Shown here: piece after piece, positions 40,875-43,607 of the stretch
Layout: the number at the start of each line of letters is the position of its first letter
How positions within the stretch are numbered: position 1 is the stretch's first letter
NCBI GenBank assembly: GCA_017450535.1
Contig: JAFSTK010000094.1
Location: 1 to 43,607, forward strand
Direction: 5' to 3'
Length of the DNA: 43,607 nucleotides
Source: Treponema sp.
GTDB lineage: Bacteria > Spirochaetota > Spirochaetia > Treponematales > Treponemataceae
Notes under the pieces: generated by a model
Told to the model about the DNA's origin: nothing
Seen by the model: only the letters and a program-made list of their open reading frames with translations
Database searches by the model: none
Program-made: the position numbers and the translations under genes

Positions 40875-42338
40875 ATGGGTATGAAAGGATTCAGACTATT
40901 TGTTACAGGGATTGTACTCAGTGCGGCAGCGGCGGTCTGTTTTGCACAAACGGCAGGTTCTACGCAGTCGGTGGCGTTGAAATATAGCGGCACGGGCGGG
41001 TATTCACTGGTGGAGCGTACAAATTTGCGCCGCTACGTGAACGGAAAATATGTTGGCTTGACCAGCAGGGAAGTGCGGTCGTTTATCAGCCCGTCTCTTT
41101 CGCCAGACCCATCGTATGAAAATCCAAAGCATCAGTTTTACGGCGACCAATGGTATGACGGCAGTTTTTACGTGCTTGAAGAGACACGACGCAATATGGA
41201 GAACGCTGCAGCAGGCATTCACGATTCTATTCCGTCTGTATTCCATATTTCTTCAAAAGGCAAAGTGACCATGTATGCGGATAACGGCTATCCTTCATTC
41301 CGCAGTTTCCCCGCATTTACAACGGATAGAGTGAAAAGCGGCGATTCGTGGTCGGCGAGCGCGGAACGAAGTGTCGATCCGCTGAACAAGGGTATTTTTA
41401 CCCGCATGCCTATGGAAGTCGCCTATACGTTCATCCAACAGGAAAAATATCATGAAGAAGATGTGTACCGTCTAAAAGCAATCTGGCAGACAAATTACGG
41501 CGTAAATCATCGTGATTTTGACGGCGACAAGGAATTGCAAAAAGCGATTGGCGGACACAAAGCGGATATCTTGATTCGCAAGGCGACTGGCGAGCCAATG
41601 CTGGTTGTGGACACCGTGGACGAGACATTTATCTACGCTGACGGTCAGCAGGTAAACTTTAAGGGCACCATCACGCTCTTTACCGAATTCCCGCCCGCAA
41701 TCGACACAAACAAACTGATTCTTTCGCTTAAACGGATTGCAAGTGTGTCTCCCGATGTGACTGCGGGCGGCTCCGGCAAAAAGAATGGCACGGTAACGTT
41801 GAACGGCAACGGCGGAAAGAAAAAAGTGGCCCCGGACGATTATCCCGGAAGCGTGAACACATCGAGCTGGGTAGCGACCACGGAGCCAAAATCAAAGCCA
41901 GCGACAAAACCGAGCGCGCAACCTTCAAAATCAAGTACGGCTGTTGCGGCGGCGACAAAAAACAAGAACAATATGGTGGTAGAAAAAACCACCGCCGGCT
42001 TACGCCTGAGTGTGCGCGACATTCGGTTCAAGCCGGACTCAAGCGAAATTCTTCCCACAGAAAGCGGCCGCCTGGACGAAATTGCGGAAGTGCTTAAACT
42101 TGCGCCAAAATCACAATTCTTGGTGGAAGGTCACACAGCGGCGGTGGGTCGTGCGGAAGGAGAGCAAAAGCTTTCTGTGGAACGTGCACATAAAATCGCC
42201 GAAGAACTGGCAAAGCGTGGGGTAAGTTCCGCCGCGTTCATCTGTCGTGGCTGGGGCGGCACCAAACCGATTGCGGACAACGGCACCGATGAAGGCCGCG
42301 CACAAAACCGCCGCGTTGAAATCACGATATTGGAGTAA
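40875..42338 (+). CDS. exported protein with C-terminal OmpA-like peptidoglycan-binding domain
   Basis: The 487-residue protein has a signal peptide ending near CFAQ. A beta-rich N-terminal region (residues 25-290) follows, then a lysine-, serine- and alanine-rich linker (about 295-375). The OmpA domain begins at LSVRDIRFKPDSSEILP, with FLVEGHTAAVGRAEGEQKLS, RAHKIAEELAKRGV and the final GRAQNRRVEI. The OmpA domain binds diaminopimelate-type peptidoglycan. Treponemes have proteins of this size and layout; an exact orthologue is not asserted. It overlaps the convergent glycosylase-like gene by 17 bases at their 3' ends. A start at ATG 40881 is equally possible. Confidence 0.88.
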   Translation: MGMKGFRLFVTGIVLSAAAAVCFAQTAGSTQSVALKYSGTGGYSLVERTNLRRYVNGKYVGLTSREVRSFISPSLSPDPSYENPKHQFYGDQWYDGSFYVLEETRRNMENAAAGIHDSIPSVFHISSKGKVTMYADNGYPSFRSFPAFTTDRVKSGDSWSASAERSVDPLNKGIFTRMPMEVAYTFIQQEKYHEEDVYRLKAIWQTNYGVNHRDFDGDKELQKAIGGHKADILIRKATGEPMLVVDTVDETFIYADGQQVNFKGTITLFTEFPPAIDTNKLILSLKRIASVSPDVTAGGSGKKNGTVTLNGNGGKKKVAPDDYPGSVNTSSWVATTEPKSKPATKPSAQPSKSSTAVAAATKNKNNMVVEKTTAGLRLSVRDIRFKPDSSEILPTESGRLDEIAEVLKLAPKSQFLVEGHTAAVGRAEGEQKLSVERAHKIAEELAKRGVSSAAFICRGWGGTKPIADNGTDEGRAQNRRVEITILE

Positions 42339-43095
42339 AAATTTCGCAACGGTGCTGTTCGCCGAGCGCGTGAACGGCATCTTGCAGGCTCAATGTTGTG
42401 TGGCTCTCGCGATAGTTCTTTAAATCAATTAAAAAGCGATTCATCGAAAAATGCTGGAACACGTAGACGCGCTGCCAAACATCGGCAGGGTATGTGGCGC
42501 GGAGCACATCGCGGTAGTGAAGGAACAAGCCTTTGCCTTTAAGCTCCGCATAGCCCACCAGCCACAGTTCCGGCGCAGGATTTTCGCTGTCAGCGGCGGC
42601 GCACAGAGCGGTGTGAAGGCGGGCGGTCTGTTCAGCCATCCATGCCTGGCTTGTGAAGACCAAATCTTGAATATCTTTACCGCCCGCTTTGGTAACGGAT
42701 TTGAGGTGCGAAGTCTTTGCGGTGTGCACGGGCGTTTTATTCAGAATCAGCACATTTTTTCGGAAATCAGTTTTAAATTCGGGGTTTCGGGCAAAAAATC
42801 CCGCCGCAATTTTTCCGCTCTGACCAACAAGATAGCGGTTGTTTTTGGCAAGTTGCTCGTCTTTTCCTGGGTTGTCGCCAATCACAAAATAGCGGATTGT
42901 ATCCGCTGGTGTTACGTCATCAAAAGCGCGGTTGTACACCACAGCGGTTTCCAGCGGATAGTCCGGGGTGTCTTTTTTTGCGGCGGCTTTTTGGAGCGGT
43001 TTGAGCACGTCGGAAAATTGTGTGTTCCATTCCGCGCACTTTGTCCTAAAAGCATCTCTAAATGCCACAAATGCGTCCCATTGCGCTTTGTTCAA
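42322..43095 (-). CDS. uracil-DNA glycosylase superfamily-like protein
   Basis: The 257-residue protein contains FVIGDNPGKDEQLAKNNRYL followed by GQSGKIAAGFF, the pattern of motif A (G-x-NPG) in uracil-DNA glycosylase superfamily members. LWLVGYAELKGKG, then FQHFSMNRF, in the second half correspond to the far strand and the HFS/HPS-type motif. The start is TTG at 43095: AGGAGG lies six bases upstream, and the TTG overlaps the TGA of the preceding GNAT gene (TTGA), so translation is coupled. An ATG at 43173 would put 26 unrelated residues in front. The substrate is not known from sequence. Confidence 0.72.
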   Translation of the reverse strand: MNKAQWDAFVAFRDAFRTKCAEWNTQFSDVLKPLQKAAAKKDTPDYPLETAVVYNRAFDDVTPADTIRYFVIGDNPGKDEQLAKNNRYLVGQSGKIAAGFFARNPEFKTDFRKNVLILNKTPVHTAKTSHLKSVTKAGGKDIQDLVFTSQAWMAEQTARLHTALCAAADSENPAPELWLVGYAELKGKGLFLHYRDVLRATYPADVWQRVYVFQHFSMNRFLIDLKNYRESHTTLSLQDAVHALGEQHRCEIFTPIS

Positions 43096-43607
43096 TTGGA
43101 GCCTCCTATTACCACGCTGCCGTTTTCGTTGTGGCGGAGGATGCCATCTTTGCGGAAAGTGTCTGCTGAGCAAGTCATCACAATGCCGGTGGAACGCTCT
43201 TTTTTGTGGAGCGAAGGAAAAAATTCAGGAAGACGGCGCACTTCGGTAAAGCCAAGCGTCTCATAAATGTGGAGCGCGCTCTTCCATTCTTCGTTTGCCA
43301 AAAGCACGATGGTTTTAATCTGACTGAATGCGCCGCAAATTGCCGCAAGCGATGAGGCAAAAAATTGGCGCGCAATGCTTTTTCCCTGGTAGTCGGGAAG
43401 CAGGGCGAATGAGCTTACGTAGAGCACAGTTCCGTTTCTAAAGTGAGATTTATGCGGCTTGTGGTTCAGCGCAAAAGTTTTGTCATCAGCAGGAACGCTC
43501 AGCCACAGTTCGCTACAAAAATAACCGGCGTTTACAGCGTGACCAGCTTTTGTGACAGTTTTCACGCTGGAATCAGAGAGCACAAAAAATCCCTGCGGAA
43601 ATAATTG
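43092..43607 (-). CDS. GNAT-family N-acetyltransferase, partial
   Basis: The frame is open to the window edge and reads QLFPQGFFVLSDSS at its visible start, which fits the usual N-terminal part of GNAT proteins, so the true start lies beyond 43607. A GTG at 43583 is in frame but cuts into that conserved part. The acetyl-CoA-binding motif A is VSSFALLPDYQGKSIARQFF, and motif B is HIYETLGFTEV. The tail is short. It is the upstream partner of the glycosylase-like gene, sharing a TTGA overlap. The acetyl acceptor is unknown. Confidence 0.82.
   Translation of the reverse strand, partial: QLFPQGFFVLSDSSVKTVTKAGHAVNAGYFCSELWLSVPADDKTFALNHKPHKSHFRNGTVLYVSSFALLPDYQGKSIARQFFASSLAAICGAFSQIKTIVLLANEEWKSALHIYETLGFTEVRRLPEFFPSLHKKERSTGIVMTCSADTFRKDGILRHNENGSVVIGGSN

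Noticed and set aside
1-43607. CRISPR array, transposase, integrase, rRNA or tRNA genes
   Set aside because: No regularly spaced repeats, no recombinase or transposase frames and no tRNA- or rRNA-like sequence were seen on either strand.

Overview
The window looks like chromosomal DNA of a gut or rumen treponeme (Spirochaetota). Evidence: spirochaete-style lipoproteins with loose lipoboxes, a secreted beta-1,4-galactan degradation locus, an OmpA-like exported protein of treponemal type, a sodium:alanine symporter behind a glycine riboswitch, and pyruvate:ferredoxin oxidoreductase (nifJ) sequence. This assignment is inference; no rRNA or tRNA gene is present to confirm it.

Region 1 (1 to about 16,260) is an accessory, defence-like island. 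It is a patchwork of AT-rich genes and GC-richer fragments of housekeeping genes. A two-gene module, an ABC-type AAA ATPase followed by a small PD-(D/E)XK-like protein with translational overlap, occurs three times (343-2120, 8064-9769, 13688-15393). Two copies follow nifJ 3' ends and share a nifJ terminator and promoter. The third sits directly behind a truncated gatB. Between the copies lie an EcoRI-type adenine methyltransferase with a DUF262-HNH nuclease and a divergent XRE regulator, a DUF4145-like gene pair, an orphan toxin-like nuclease, two XRE regulators (one broken), a lipoprotein and a membrane protein. Three copies of a roughly 95-115 bp multi-hairpin repeat mark module junctions, and a diverged fourth copy lies between galT and galM. 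No integrase or transposase is visible.

Region 2 (16,400-36,530) is a galactan/galactose regulon. The first operon is galT-galM-galK. The second starts with a LacI-type regulator and runs through an ABC sugar transporter (binding lipoprotein plus two permeases, no ATPase), a GH35 beta-galactosidase, a secreted GH53 endo-galactanase, an outer-membrane beta-barrel, two lipoproteins and a lipoprotein GH53, ending at a strong terminator. A separate lipoprotein gene follows. Three promoters carry the same palindromic LacI-family operator in the -35/-10 spacer. This gives a coherent model: surface cleavage of galactan, passage of oligosaccharides through the outer membrane, ABC uptake, beta-galactosidase cleavage, then Leloir-pathway entry. 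Promoter geometry predicts leaderless galT and lacI mRNAs.

Region 3 (36,540-43,607) is core genome: a glycine riboswitch with a hugely expanded P3 arm and a degenerate second unit upstream of agcS, then uppP, a MATE exporter, an OmpA-domain protein, and on the minus strand a uracil-DNA-glycosylase-like gene coupled to a GNAT acetyltransferase that runs off the window. Intergenic regions throughout are rich in short perfect hairpins with tri- or tetraloops; several share a GAGTTTGC stem.
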